34,698 nt of DNA from Rhodobacteraceae bacterium UBA6141. Its GTDB lineage: Bacteria; Pseudomonadota; Alphaproteobacteria; Rhodobacterales; Rhodobacteraceae. A program made the translations under genes and the position numbers. Shown piece by piece: positions 23,760 to 32,223 of the stretch (position 1 is its first letter; the number at the start of each line of letters is the position of its first letter). The stretch is taken from assembly GCA_002423245.1 (NCBI GenBank), contig DIVD01000049.1, forward strand, positions 19,376-54,073, in the 5' to 3' direction. Under the pieces are notes generated by a model. It was not told where the DNA came from, did not search any database, and was given only the letters and a program-made list of their open reading frames with translations.

Positions 23760-24326
23760 GCGCGCATCCCTGCTCGCGCAGGGTGTCGCATTTCGCCGAG
23801 GATGGATCGAGCGGACTTGTCGGACCTTCCGGAACGCTCGCGGTTTCTTCCAGTGCGCTTCCCCCTGGGCTGGCGGGCGTGGCGGTCGGGTGGACATGAT
23901 GGCGTCGCCTCCGGCGGGTAATCTGGCGGCGATGCGACTCCGGGGCGGGTGTGTTTTGCGATCGTCGGTCACCCGGCATCGTTCGGCGAAGGGTCCGGCG
24001 GGTGACCGATCGGGCTGGCGGCGTTCTGGATCAGGGGCCGGACCAGTGCAGGGCGGTGACCCTGGGCCAGAGGACCACCCGGGATGTGACAATGCAACCG
24101 TCCCTCGTGAAACGAACGGAGCCAGTCAGGGCGTGGTTACTCCTTGCCCTGTGACCCGACCGGCACCCTCGCCATGCGGCGGGGTGCTGTCGCGAACGGG
24201 GGCTACAGATGCGCTACAAGCGCCCTGTGCGGAAGCACCCTTGCCGCACCGATTTGCACGCTTGTAGCAGCCTTGCAGCGGAGGCGCAGGAGGTGGAACT
24301 GACGCCAGATAAGCGCTTGAAAAGCT
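23760..24326. other. Gap without a recognisable gene
   Basis: Together with 23619-23759 this leaves about 700 bases with only random-looking open frames on either strand. A small perfect hairpin, CCCTGC-TCGC-GCAGGG, lies at 23768-23783. I see no tRNA, phage or transposase sequence in it apart from the tRNA-Ser that bounds its right edge. Confidence 0.6.
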
Positions 24327-24414
24327 TGGCGGAAGGGGTGGGATTCGAACCCACGGATGCTTGCACATCGGCGGTTTTCAAGACCGCTGCAATCGACCAC
24401 TCTGCCACCCTTCC
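24327..24414 (-). tRNA. tRNA-Ser (anticodon TGA)
   Basis: Complete 88-base tRNA with encoded CCA (24329-24327). The 5' acceptor GGAAGGG pairs with CCCTTCC, followed by discriminator G. The D arm, anticodon stem GCGGT/ACCGC around loop CTTGAAA (anticodon TGA at 24380-24378), a long serine-type variable arm and the T loop TTCGAAT are all present. It lies downstream of rlmN on the same strand and is immediately preceded by a truncated tRNA-Ser-like copy. Confidence 0.96.
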
Positions 24415-24418
24415 GTTA

Positions 24419-24462
24419 CAAGTTTTCAAGACTAGAGCCTTAAACCACCCGGCCACGCTTCC
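24419..24462 (-). pseudogene. 5' half of a second tRNA-Ser (TGA)
   Basis: Reading leftward from 24462: acceptor 5' strand GGAAGCG, TG, a complete D arm GCC...GGC, then anticodon arm CTAGT-CTTGAAA-ACTTG (anticodon TGA, one T-T mismatch in the stem). The sequence then stops; the variable arm, T arm and 3' acceptor strand are missing, and four bases later the intact tRNA-Ser begins. The acceptor strand differs from that of the intact gene, so it is not a simple local duplication. Confidence 0.8.
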
Positions 24463-24489
24463 AGTCGGCCTGCAGCGGCGGGCGGAGCC

Positions 24490-24508
24490 CGCGATCCGTC
24501 GGATCGCG
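24490..24508. repeat. Perfect hairpin downstream of rlmN
   Basis: Stem CGCGATCC / GGATCGCG with loop GTC, between the tRNA half and the rlmN 3' end. No T-tract follows in either direction, so it is not a classical intrinsic terminator. Confidence 0.6.
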
Positions 24509-24577
24509 CCGCCGTTGTAACCGCGTCGCCAAGGCGGCGTCCAGTGCCGCCGCCAAGCGTCTGACCCGGAGCACCAG

Positions 24578-25831
24578 TCACAGCCCCGTACCCGCCTCCG
24601 TCGCGGCCCGGCTTTTGCGCACGCGCTCGGTCGCGGACTTCAACTGACCGCAGGCCGCCATGATGTCCTCGCCGCGCGGGGTGCGGATCGGGCTGGCATA
24701 GCCTGCCTTGTAGATGATGTCGGCAAAGGCCTCGATCCGCTCGCGGTCGGACCGCTGATAGGGCGCGCCGGGCCATTCGTTGAACGGGATCAGGTTGATC
24801 TTCGCCGGGATGCCCTGGATCAGCCTGACCAGCCGCCGCGCATCGGCATCGGAATCGTTCACGCCCCTCAGCATCACGTATTCGAAGGTGATCCGCTCGC
24901 TGTTCGACAGGCGCGGATAGTCGCGCAGGGCGGCCAGCAGCGTCTCGATGTTCCACTTCCTGTTGATCGGCACCAGCCGGTCGCGCAGCTCGTCCGTGGT
25001 GGCGTGGAAGCTGATGGCCAGCAGGCAGCCGATCTCCTCGGCGGTGCGGGCGATCTGCGGCACCACCCCCGAGGTGGACAGCGTGATCCGCCGGCGGGAC
25101 AGGCTCAGCCCCTCGCCGTCCATCACCACCCGCATCGCGTCGCGCACGTTGTCGAAGTTGTAGAGCGGCTCGCCCATGCCCATCAGCACGACGTTCGACA
25201 CCAGCCGCGTTTCATCCTTCGGCGCGCCCGGCACCGGCCATTCGCCCAGATCGTCCCGCGCCAGCATCACCTGCCCCACGATCTCGGCCGCGGTCAGGTT
25301 GCGGACCAGTTTCTGCGTGCCGGTGTGGCAGAACGAACAGGTCAGGGTGCAGCCGACCTGGCTGGAAATGCACAGCGTTCCGCGGGATTCCTCGGGGATG
25401 TAGACCACCTCGACCTCATGCCCGCCGGCGATGCGCACGAGATACTTGCGCGTGCCGTCGGCCGAGACCTGCCGTGAGACCAGTTCGGGGATCGCCACCT
25501 CGAAATGGCGGGCCAGCAGAGCGCGGTAGTCCTTGGCAAGGTTGCTCATCTGCGCAAAGTCGCGCACGCCCCAGTGATAGATCCACTGCCAGACCTGCCC
25601 GACGCGCATCCTGGCCTGCCGTTCCGGCGTGCCCGCGGCGATCAGCGCCGCCCGCATCTGCTCGCGCGTCAGCCCGACAAGGTTCACCGGGCCGCCTTCG
25701 GCCAGCTTGCGCGGGATCGTCAGCACATCCTGCGTGATCGGCGCCGCAGTGATCGGCGCCGCAGTGTGCGGGGCAGCGGGGTGCGGGGCAGGGGCCTGGT
25801 CAGCCGCCGGGGCGGGGGTCTGGTCGGTCAT
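24578..25831 (-). CDS. rlmN: 23S rRNA (adenine-2503-C2) methyltransferase RlmN (dual-specificity RNA methyltransferase)
   Basis: Radical-SAM enzyme that methylates C2 of A2503 in 23S rRNA and, in many bacteria, A37 of some tRNAs. The 417-residue product has the iron-sulfur motif C161-x3-C165-x2-C168 (CTLTCSFC) preceded by GTLCISSQVG. C154 there corresponds to the E. coli cysteine (C118) that resolves the intermediate, and the methyl-carrying cysteine is in EDIMAACGQLK near the C-terminus. GMGEPLYNFDNV and FEYVMLRGVNDS are further signatures. The start at 25831 follows the proline/alanine-rich N-terminal extension. An ATG at 25840 is equally plausible. The extension contains a tandem 15-base duplication (25734-25763) encoding TAAPI twice. 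Confidence 0.96.
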   Translation of the reverse strand: MTDQTPAPAADQAPAPHPAAPHTAAPITAAPITQDVLTIPRKLAEGGPVNLVGLTREQMRAALIAAGTPERQARMRVGQVWQWIYHWGVRDFAQMSNLAKDYRALLARHFEVAIPELVSRQVSADGTRKYLVRIAGGHEVEVVYIPEESRGTLCISSQVGCTLTCSFCHTGTQKLVRNLTAAEIVGQVMLARDDLGEWPVPGAPKDETRLVSNVVLMGMGEPLYNFDNVRDAMRVVMDGEGLSLSRRRITLSTSGVVPQIARTAEEIGCLLAISFHATTDELRDRLVPINRKWNIETLLAALRDYPRLSNSERITFEYVMLRGVNDSDADARRLVRLIQGIPAKINLIPFNEWPGAPYQRSDRERIEAFADIIYKAGYASPIRTPRGEDIMAACGQLKSATERVRKSRAATEAGTGL

Positions 25832-25898
25832 GGCAAACATTCCGGGAAGGGGATGGGCCTCATTACAGGATTCGCGGGCAGAACGGAACAGGGGATGC

Positions 25899-25926
25899 AA
25901 AAAGGCCCGGACGCGGCGTCCGGGCC
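25899..25926 (-). terminator. Intrinsic terminator of the IalB-family gene
   Basis: On the minus strand GGCCCGGAC, a 5-base loop, GTCCGGGCC, then TTTTT. The nine-base GC stem can extend to eleven with a minimal loop. It lies 22 bases after the stop of the IalB-family gene and before rlmN. Confidence 0.9.
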
Positions 25927-25948
25927 CGGCGTCTGTGCGGTGCCGCGC

Positions 25949-26497
25949 TCAGCTGGCGCAGCGCCTTGCAGCCTCGTCCATCGCGGCGGTGAAGCCCAGC
26001 AGCGAGAAGGTGTCGCGGGTCTGCGTGCCGCGGGCGGAGCGGGCGGTCAGGATGGCGGAGGTCCCGGCCTTCAGCGCGGCCACGATCCGGGCATCATCTT
26101 CGGCGGAACCGGACCAGGCCCATTCGCCATCGGTGAAGAGGCTGTACTTGGTGCCGCCCACATCCATCTCGACGGTGGAGCCGCCGGCAAACGGGTAGCC
26201 GCCGGTGAAGGAAACCTCGCCGGCCTTGCCGGGGCGAAAGGTGACGAACAGCAAAATGTCGCCGCGGCTGACCTGCGCCGGCTTCCCGTCGCGCGTGTTC
26301 ACGGTTTCCTTGGGCGCCGACACGCCCCAGCATTCCTTCGGGCTCTCCTCGACGAAGACGCTCCAGTCGGTCTTTGCCGCAACGCGGTTGGTCGATTCCT
26401 GTGCCCGCGCCAGCGTCGCGCTGCCCGCCATCGTGCCCGCCACCGCGAGCGCCAGGGCCACCGGACCGGCAATCCCGCGCAGAATGCGTGATGTCAT
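25949..26497 (-). CDS. Invasion-associated locus B (IalB) family periplasmic protein
   Basis: A 182-residue exported protein of the IalB family, first described in Bartonella and widespread in alphaproteobacteria; its biochemical role in free-living species is not established. A signal peptide (hydrophobic core about residues 10-28) ends at ARA/QEST near residue 32. The mature domain begins KTDWSVFVEESPKECWGVSAP and includes FTGGYPFAGGSTVEMDVGG, WAWSGSAEDDARIVAALKAG and FSLLGFTAAMDEAARRC. Two cysteines (in ECWGV and RRCAS) could form a disulfide. The ATG at 26497 has GGAG upstream; the frame extends to 26605 without family sequence. A strong terminator follows, so it is probably monocistronic. 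Confidence 0.92.
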   Translation of the reverse strand: MTSRILRGIAGPVALALAVAGTMAGSATLARAQESTNRVAAKTDWSVFVEESPKECWGVSAPKETVNTRDGKPAQVSRGDILLFVTFRPGKAGEVSFTGGYPFAGGSTVEMDVGGTKYSLFTDGEWAWSGSAEDDARIVAALKAGTSAILTARSARGTQTRDTFSLLGFTAAMDEAARRCAS

Positions 26498-26692
26498 GTT
26501 CTCCAAAGCCTCCAGCCGTCTCTGCCTCATCCCGCACCCCTCGATCCGGCTCTGCCGCGCCGGGGGCCTTTTGCGCACCTTTTCGCTTGGCGGCGGGCAA
26601 TTCAACTCGATATGTCGTCAATAACGCAATTCCGCCGATGGGTGAAAGCCCCAAGGGCGGAAAATCGCGCAGCTGTGAGCGAGGAGGCGGAT

Positions 26693-27682
26693 ATGGCGGC
26701 GGTTCCGATGGTCGAGCTTTGGCGCGGCGGGATGCTGGAAAGCGTCCATGCCGGGCATGCGGTCATCTGGGGGCCGGGCGGGATCAGCGCCGCCTGGGGC
26801 GACCCGGAGGCGGTGATCTTCCCGCGTTCGTCCTGCAAGATGCTGCAGGCGCTGCCGCTCGTGGAAAGCGGCGCCGCCGATGCCGCCGGGCTGACCGAGG
26901 CGCAACTGGCGCTCGCTTGCGCCAGCCATCAGGGCGCGCGGAGTCACACGGACATGGTGACGGCCTGGCTTGCCGCGCTGGGGCTGGCGGAGCCGGACCT
27001 GCGCTGCGGCGCGCATATGCCGAACGATCCCGAGGCGAGGAAACGGCTGATCTGTTCCGATACCGCGCCCTGCCAGATCCACAACAACTGCTCGGGCAAG
27101 CACGCCGGATTTCTGACCTGGACGCGCCATGCCAAGGCCGGGCCGGACTATGTGGACGTGGCTCACCCGCTGCAAAGGGCGGTGAAGGCGGCCTTCGAGG
27201 AGGTCACCGGCGAGCCGTCCCCCGGCTTCGGGATCGACGGCTGCTCTGCCCCGAACTTCGCGACCACCGTGGCCGGGCTGGCGCGGGCGATGGCCTTCTT
27301 CGCGGCCGCGAACCCCGAGGGCGATGCCCGCAACCGCGCTGCGGCCCGGCTGACCCGCGCGATGGCGGCCCGGCCAGAGCTGGTGGCGGGCGAGGGCAGG
27401 GCCTGCACCGACCTGATGCGCGCGATGGGCGGGCGCGTCGCGGTCAAGACCGGGGCCGAGGCGGTGTTCGTGGCGATCCTGCCGGACCGGCAGACCGGGA
27501 TCGCGCTGAAGATCGTCGATGGAGGCACCCGCGGCGCCGAGGCCGCGATCGTCGCGCTGCTGGTCAGGCTGGGCGCGCTGCCCGCCGCGCATCCGGTCGT
27601 GGCGCAGTACCTGACCGGCCCGCAGAAGAACTGGCGCGGCATCGTGACCGGAGAGATGCGGCTGGCCCCCGGCTTTGGCTGA
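26693..27682 (+). CDS. L-asparaginase, Rhizobium-type (class 3)
   Basis: Hydrolyses L-asparagine to aspartate and ammonia. The 329-residue product belongs to the family of Rhizobium etli asparaginases, unrelated to the E. coli enzymes. The paired Ser-Lys motif is S46-x2-K49 (RSSCKMLQALPLVE) and the metal-site motif is C133-x2-K136 (NNCSGKHAGF) with C184 in DGCSAPNF. This matches the arrangement S48/K51, C135/K138, C189 of the R. etli enzyme. GAGGAGG precedes the ATG at 26693, so the in-frame ATG at 26612 is rejected. It is divergent from the IalB-family gene and convergent with serB. Confidence 0.93.
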   Translation: MAAVPMVELWRGGMLESVHAGHAVIWGPGGISAAWGDPEAVIFPRSSCKMLQALPLVESGAADAAGLTEAQLALACASHQGARSHTDMVTAWLAALGLAEPDLRCGAHMPNDPEARKRLICSDTAPCQIHNNCSGKHAGFLTWTRHAKAGPDYVDVAHPLQRAVKAAFEEVTGEPSPGFGIDGCSAPNFATTVAGLARAMAFFAAANPEGDARNRAAARLTRAMAARPELVAGEGRACTDLMRAMGGRVAVKTGAEAVFVAILPDRQTGIALKIVDGGTRGAEAAIVALLVRLGALPAAHPVVAQYLTGPQKNWRGIVTGEMRLAPGFG

Positions 27683-27769
27683 GCGCGCGCGCCGCGGTGC
27701 CGGTGCGGGCGCGCGGCGGCCGGTCCTGCCCGCGATCCCGGTCTCACCCGCGATCCCCTCGCGCGGCTT

Positions 27770-28669
27770 TCACCGCACGAACGCGGACGCGGAATAGCCC
27801 TGGATATACAGCAGCGCCGTCAGGTCGCCGTGGTTGATGCGGATGTCGCAGCGGGCCGCCACCGCGGGCTTGGCGTGCAGTGCGACCCCGGCCCCCGCCA
27901 TGCCCAGCATTCCAAGGTCATTCGCGCCGTCGCCCACCGCGATCACCTCGTCATGGCCGATCCCCAGCCTTGCGCAGATCTCGCGCAGCGCCGCCATCTT
28001 CGCCTCGCGCCCGAGGATCGGCTCGGCCACGCGCCCGGTCAGCACGCCGCCCTCCACCAGCAGCCTGTTGGCGCGGCTCTCGTCAAACCCCAGATGCGCC
28101 GAGACGGCGTTGGTGAAGGCGGTGAACCCGCCCGACACCAGCGCCGCGTATCCGCCATTCGCCTTCATCGTGGCGACCAGCTCGCGCCCGCCGGGGGTAT
28201 AGGTGATCCGCTCCGCCAGAACCCTTGCGATCACGCTCTCGGGCAGCCCGGCCAGCAGCGCCACCCGTTCCCGCAGCGCCGATTCGAAATCCAGCTCGCC
28301 ATTCATCGCCCGGGCGGTGATGGCGGCGACATGCGGGCCGATGCCGGCCATGTCGGCCAACTCGTCGATGCATTCCTGCCCGATCATCGTGCTGTCCATG
28401 TCGGCCAGCAGCATCCGCTTGCGCCGCCCTGCGGCGGGCTGCACCACCAGATCGGCGCCCATCGCCTGCAAGCCCTCCCACATCTCCCAGCGGTCGCCCG
28501 GCAGCGAGGGCAGCGCGAATTCCGCGGCAATCCCCGGCGCCAGCCAGCGCGCATCGCCGCCCCCCCAGGCATGGCGCAGCGAGTCCACCGTGGTCTGGTG
28601 CAGATCGGCGCGCTCGGGGTTTGCCAGCAGGGTCGCGACGAGATCGGGGGCGGCAGGATCGGTGCTCAT
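27770..28669 (-). CDS. serB: Phosphoserine phosphatase SerB
   Basis: Final step of serine biosynthesis: dephosphorylates phosphoserine. HAD-superfamily protein of 299 residues with an N-terminal ACT-like region and catalytic D90-M-D92-S-T (LLADMDSTMIGQE), the second motif ALVSGGFT, the motif-III lysine near GREAKMAAL and the metal motif GDGANDLGML. The ATG at 28669 has AAGGA nine bases upstream; the open frame to 28831 has no family sequence. serC/serA, often divergent neighbours in Rhodobacterales, are absent to the right, where the decayed mobile region begins instead. Confidence 0.95.
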   Translation of the reverse strand: MSTDPAAPDLVATLLANPERADLHQTTVDSLRHAWGGGDARWLAPGIAAEFALPSLPGDRWEMWEGLQAMGADLVVQPAAGRRKRMLLADMDSTMIGQECIDELADMAGIGPHVAAITARAMNGELDFESALRERVALLAGLPESVIARVLAERITYTPGGRELVATMKANGGYAALVSGGFTAFTNAVSAHLGFDESRANRLLVEGGVLTGRVAEPILGREAKMAALREICARLGIGHDEVIAVGDGANDLGMLGMAGAGVALHAKPAVAARCDIRINHGDLTALLYIQGYSASAFVR

Positions 28670-28878
28670 GGCGGGGGCATCCTTGGCGGCAGGGTTCCGA
28701 TAGGGGCGCAGCGGCGCCGCGGTCCCGCGCCGGAAAAAGGCGGCGTCGCAATCCTGCGACGGGGTGCCGCATACGGCAATTTTCCGGCTTGCGCCAGTGC
28801 GGGCAGAGGCGTATCTGCGGCGGCGGGACACCCTTCCCCCAACGAAGGATGCGCGCTGCCGAGATTATAATATTAATA

Positions 28879-29079
28879 TCAGATGGTTGCGGGTCGCTTC
28901 TTGCGAGCCTGTGCGGGTTTTGTGCTAAAAACCGCATCCGTCACCGTGCGGTCCTCGATCGCGTGGCCATGGGTCTTCAGCACGATGGCAGCATCTTTCC
29001 AGCCGCCGCGCGCGGCGACGGTTTTCACGTCAAACCCGGCCCGCAACATGAGCGTTGCAAATCCATGGCGGCAGCAGTG
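28879..29079 (-). pseudogene. Tyrosine recombinase (phage-type integrase) C-terminal remnant
   Basis: In one minus-strand frame ending at TGA 28881-28879 the translation reads HCCRHGFATLMLRAGFDVKT, then VAARGGWKDAAIVLKTHGHA. This matches the C-terminal catalytic region of tyrosine recombinases: box II H-x-x-R (HCCR), the GGW position equivalent to the second conserved His/Trp, and the final helix. The catalytic tyrosine, normally in a Y-x-H-A motif (KTYxHA), is replaced by histidine (THGHA). The N-terminal two-thirds are missing. It cannot be an active integrase. Confidence 0.82.
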
Positions 29080-29086
29080 CGGGCTG

Positions 29087-29200
29087 CTTGGCCCGCAACG
29101 TCCGTTCCGGCACGTCGAAGTGCGCGGCGAGTTCGCCGGGCGTAGTGAAGGCTGGAAGGAGCGCAGCGTTGGGCAAGGGCGTGATCCGATATTCTCGTCT
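29087..29200 (-). pseudogene. Excisionase-like HTH fragment joined to the integrase remnant
   Basis: The minus strand encodes YRITPLPNAALLPAFTTP followed by GELAAHFDVPERTLRAK, resembling the start of small MerR/AlpA-type helix-turn-helix excisionases of alphaproteobacterial islands. Just after the recognition helix the sequence passes out of frame into the integrase tail. The junction suggests a deletion that removed the rest of both genes. The frame runs in from 29407 but only this part has recognisable sequence. The gap 29201-29473 shows no gene. Confidence 0.6.
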
Positions 29201-29392
29201 GCTGTAGTGTGGCTTACGGAGGAGGGGGCGGCATAGCCACGGGCCCGCCGATGCGGCCCCGTTTATGTGGACAACCCCTGAAATCATGCCGAAACGGGAT
29301 GTTGTTGACAGGCATCCGCGGCTCCCGAGTCGTAGCGTCCATGGTGCCCGATCGGCGTGTTCGCGGCGTGTAGCGAAAGTTCGGGAATTCGC

Positions 29393-29421
29393 CGCCCTGT
29401 GCCGCAAAGGCGCAGGGCGGG
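29393..29421. repeat. GC-rich hairpin downstream of the AAA+ protease gene
   Basis: CCGCCCTGTGCC and GGCGCAGGGCGG form a 12-base stem (one G-T pair) around GCAAA. It is about 50 bases after the protease stop codon on the minus strand, but no T-tract follows, so termination is only a possibility. Confidence 0.5.
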
Positions 29422-29473
29422 GCGGGATCAGTTCAAAAGCGGCTGCTCGCGTAGCGCGCCGGCCAGGATAGTG

Positions 29474-31685
29474 TCAGCCGGGCCGGGCAGTTGCCGCAGC
29501 CAGTGGACCCGTCTCCGCCAGCCCGAACTCGCGCGCGGCCACCAACGCCTTGGCCATGTCTTCAAGCAGGGTGCGATGCGTTGCAAGGATCGCCAGCGCG
29601 CGATCTTCCGCGTCTTCGATCCTGCCGCGCACCGCCTTGAGGATCGCCGGATCCTGCAGCAGCGCGGCCTCGTCGCCCCCGCGCCAGACCGCGCCCTGAA
29701 GGCCGAGGCCGAGCTTGCTGTCGATGGCCAAGGCCAACCGGGTCGCCTGTGCGAGGTCGGACTCGATGGAGCCGCCAGCCCCCGCCGAAACGGTGCCAAA
29801 GATCAGCCGCTCCGCCGCCCGTCCGGCAAGCATCCGGCTCAGGGTGGCCGTGATGTCGCCAGTCAGCCCCGCCTGCCGCCGAAGGTCGATGTGGACTTCA
29901 CCGCCGCCGCGCGTCAGCAGAACACGGGTCGCGCGGCCGAGCCCGAGGGCTGCGCAGACGATCGCATGGCCGCATTCGTGGACGGCGATGCGGTGAAGCA
30001 TCCCGGCGTCCTCCTGGCCGCCAAAGCACGCAAGGAGGTATTCGAGCGTCAGCTCGCGCCCCTCGGACCGGCATTCGGCCCGCACCTGCCGGATGATCGC
30101 GTCGATGTCTGCGGGCGTGTGGCCGACGGCCCGCCGCGAGAGGTTGCGCAGAGCCGCCTCCGGGAAGGCGAGGTGCCGCCGGAACACGCCGTAGAGCGCC
30201 CCGGTATCGGGCAGGGGCATCTCGATCTTCAGATCGAACCGGCCGGCCCGCAGGATTGCGGGGTCCAGCGTCTCGGGGTGATTGCAGGTGCCGACGACGA
30301 TCACGCCCTCGTCGCGCGACAGGCTGTCGAGCTCCGCGAGGAAGCTGTTGATCACCTGCACGCGGTAGTTGTGGTTGTGCCTGTCCGCATCCTGGCGGGA
30401 GCCCGCGGCGTCAATCTCGTCGATGATCAGCACTGCGGGCGTCTGTCTGCGCGCCTCGGCAAAGCTCTCGCGCATCGCGCGGAGCATGTCTCCGAGGTGC
30501 CCGCGCGCTTGCCACTCGGCGAAGGACCCGGTGACCACCGACAAGTTTGCGTCATTGCCGATTGCCCGCGCGAGCCAGGTCTTGCCGCTGCCGGGCGGGC
30601 CATAGACCAAGAGCGAGCGGCTGAGATCATGCCAGCCGATGGTGCCCGCCCGCCACAGCGCAAGATCGCGCACCAGCTGCCGTGCAGCCCGCAGCGCCCT
30701 GCCATCGCCGGAGAAGTCGACAAGGCGGGGCGCCGCGCCAGCGGATCCTGTCGGCGTGGCCACCGATCCGGACAGCCGCTCCGCCACCTCCCGCGCGGTT
30801 ACGCCTCGCATTGCGAAGGCCAGACGGATGGGACTGATGCTCGACAGCACGCTGTCTTCGGGCAGGGCCGCGCGAACGCGCGCTTCTTCTATCCGCCCGG
30901 TTGCCGAGTGGCTGGTGCAGAGCGTCGCGACCAGAACGTCGCGCGACCGGCATGAGCGTGATCTGCCCGAGCCGGTCGATCGGCAGATCCGCAGGCAGCG
31001 TGGCGGTGGTGGTCTGGACGATCAGCAGCGGCTTCGAGGACTGCAGGCCCTTCACGACGTCCGGAAGGTAGTCGCGCGCGGCGGTCAGGCCGATCTTGCC
31101 GTCCGTCACACGGGGTTTGATCACAGAAAGGCACTTTTCGTTGATGTCGTTGCTGCCCTCGAAGTGGATCAGCCAGTCTTCGGGGATAAGATGCGTCAGC
31201 ATCTGCGCCGTCAGCTTCAGATCGTCCTCGGCGACGCCGGTGAGCAGCGTGACGGCACGCGCCTGAAGCATGGCATCCAGCCTTTCGGCCGATCCGACGC
31301 TGGCCGCTAGCTGGATCGCAACCAGCAGATCGCGCCACGGCACCTGCCCCGGCGGCAAGGCGTCGGCCCGCTCGGTCGTCGCCGCCGGATCGCCGCCCGC
31401 GTCGGCGATTGCGTCCCAGTCCTCGGGCGGCAGATGCCGCAGGTCCGGGACAGCGCTCAGGATCGAGAGCGGCGAGGCCGGGGGAACATCGGCCGAAGCC
31501 CCGAGCTGCGCGGGCAGGTCATCATCGAAGCCGAAGCCGCGACGGGTTCCGCCGAGCTTCATCGTGCCGCGCGAGAGCGGGTGTTCCGCCTCGTCCTGCT
31601 GGAGGCGGCGGATCGCCTTTTGCGCGTAGGCCCACCAGTCAGGGCGGTTGGAGTCGGTGGCAGCGTGCGTGATGGCGCACCTCAC
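29474..31685 (-). pseudogene. Soluble FtsH-like AAA+ zinc protease, interrupted by a frameshift
   Basis: Two overlapping minus-strand frames make one protein of about 735 residues. The upstream frame (about 31685 to 30940) encodes an unrecognised N-terminal domain (RPDWWAYAQKAIRRLQQDEA, then SRGTMKLGGTRRGFGFDDD) and no membrane segment. The downstream frame encodes an AAA+ module with Walker A GPPGSGKTW, Walker B AVLIIDEIDA and sensor/SRH TCNHPETLDPAILRAGRFD. A peptidase domain follows with zinc motif HECGH (IAVHECGHAIVCAALG), as in M41 FtsH proteases. The frames join near 30936-30947, where a CG run could have slipped by two bases: restoring one CG gives PVARDVLVATL in frame. The true 5' end is uncertain; GTG at 31685 overlaps a + strand ORF. 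A programmed shift or sequencing error is possible. Confidence 0.8.
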
Positions 31686-31803
31686 CGAGGAGACGAAACG
31701 AGCGGTCGAGCAGGCTGCCGAAGCAGATGGCCGTTCTGTAGCGTCCTATGTAGAACGGCTGATAACAGCGCACCTCAGAGAAAAGGGATTTTTACCGAAG
31801 TAG
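31672..31803 (+). CDS. Tiny ribbon-helix-helix-like protein (possibly a fragment)
   Basis: A 43-residue frame: MAHLTEETKRAVEQAAEADG, then RSVASYVERLITAHLREKGF and LPK. The beta-strand plus two-helix pattern and the motif LTEETKRAVEQAAEADGRSV resemble CopG/Arc-type ribbon-helix-helix DNA-binding proteins that often act as antitoxins or plasmid regulators. Family members usually have several more residues before LTEE, and no convincing ribosome-binding site precedes the ATG, so it may be a 5'-truncated copy. It overlaps the putative 5' end of the AAA+ protease gene on the other strand, which suggests that a rearrangement joined both here. Confidence 0.5.
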   Translation: MAHLTEETKRAVEQAAEADGRSVASYVERLITAHLREKGFLPK

Positions 31804-32183
31804 GGCAGGAGATTGAGCGGCTCCCACCACCTCCTGAGGCCCAGCGCACCTAGCATAGGATGAGCGGGAGCACTTCCGCGCTAACCAATGCGAAAAAGTA
31901 TGGTGATGACCCGGCGCCGAACACTGCCTGACTGGTCGATGATGGGGCTCAGGCACAGGTGAGCCGACGGCGTGGTCAGCGCGCCGACGCCGGTCACGCT
32001 GGCAAGCCGAGGGTGATCGATCGTCGAATCCATCAGGCGCGATGATCTCCCTCCCCTCAGAGCAAGGCCAGCCTCGCACAGGGCAAGAGAGGGTCCAGCA
32101 GGCTGCTGGCCGCAGCCTTCGCGCAACGGCTCCGCCGTGGAGTGAAGGCGAGGACGGGTTCCGGGGGTATCCCCTGGACGAAC
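31804..32183. other. Gap without a recognisable gene
   Basis: About 380 bases of the decayed mobile region with only random-looking frames on both strands. It leads into the perfect hairpin and oriT-like sequence. Confidence 0.55.
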
Positions 32184-32223
32184 GTGATGTTGCGATCGGG
32201 GCTTGCCCCGATCGCAACATCAC
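32184..32223. repeat. Perfect 19-bp inverted repeat with a 2-base loop
   Basis: Left arm GTGATGTTGCGATCGGGGC (32184-32202), loop TT, and an exactly complementary right arm (32205-32223). No T-tract follows on either strand, so an intrinsic terminator is unlikely. The hairpin directly abuts a sequence resembling a MobV-family nick site and lies 106 bases upstream of the relaxase pseudogene start, which suggests part of an origin of transfer. Confidence 0.95.

Noticed and set aside
24490..24508. Intrinsic terminator for rlmN
   Set aside because: Good stem but no T-tract in either direction.
25734..25763. Tandem 15-base duplication in the rlmN 5' end
   Set aside because: Lies in a low-complexity proline/alanine extension and keeps the frame, so it is unlikely to matter functionally.
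29357..30955. 532-residue + strand frame opposite the AAA+ protease
   Set aside because: Shadow of the protease coding strand; no domain or start signal.
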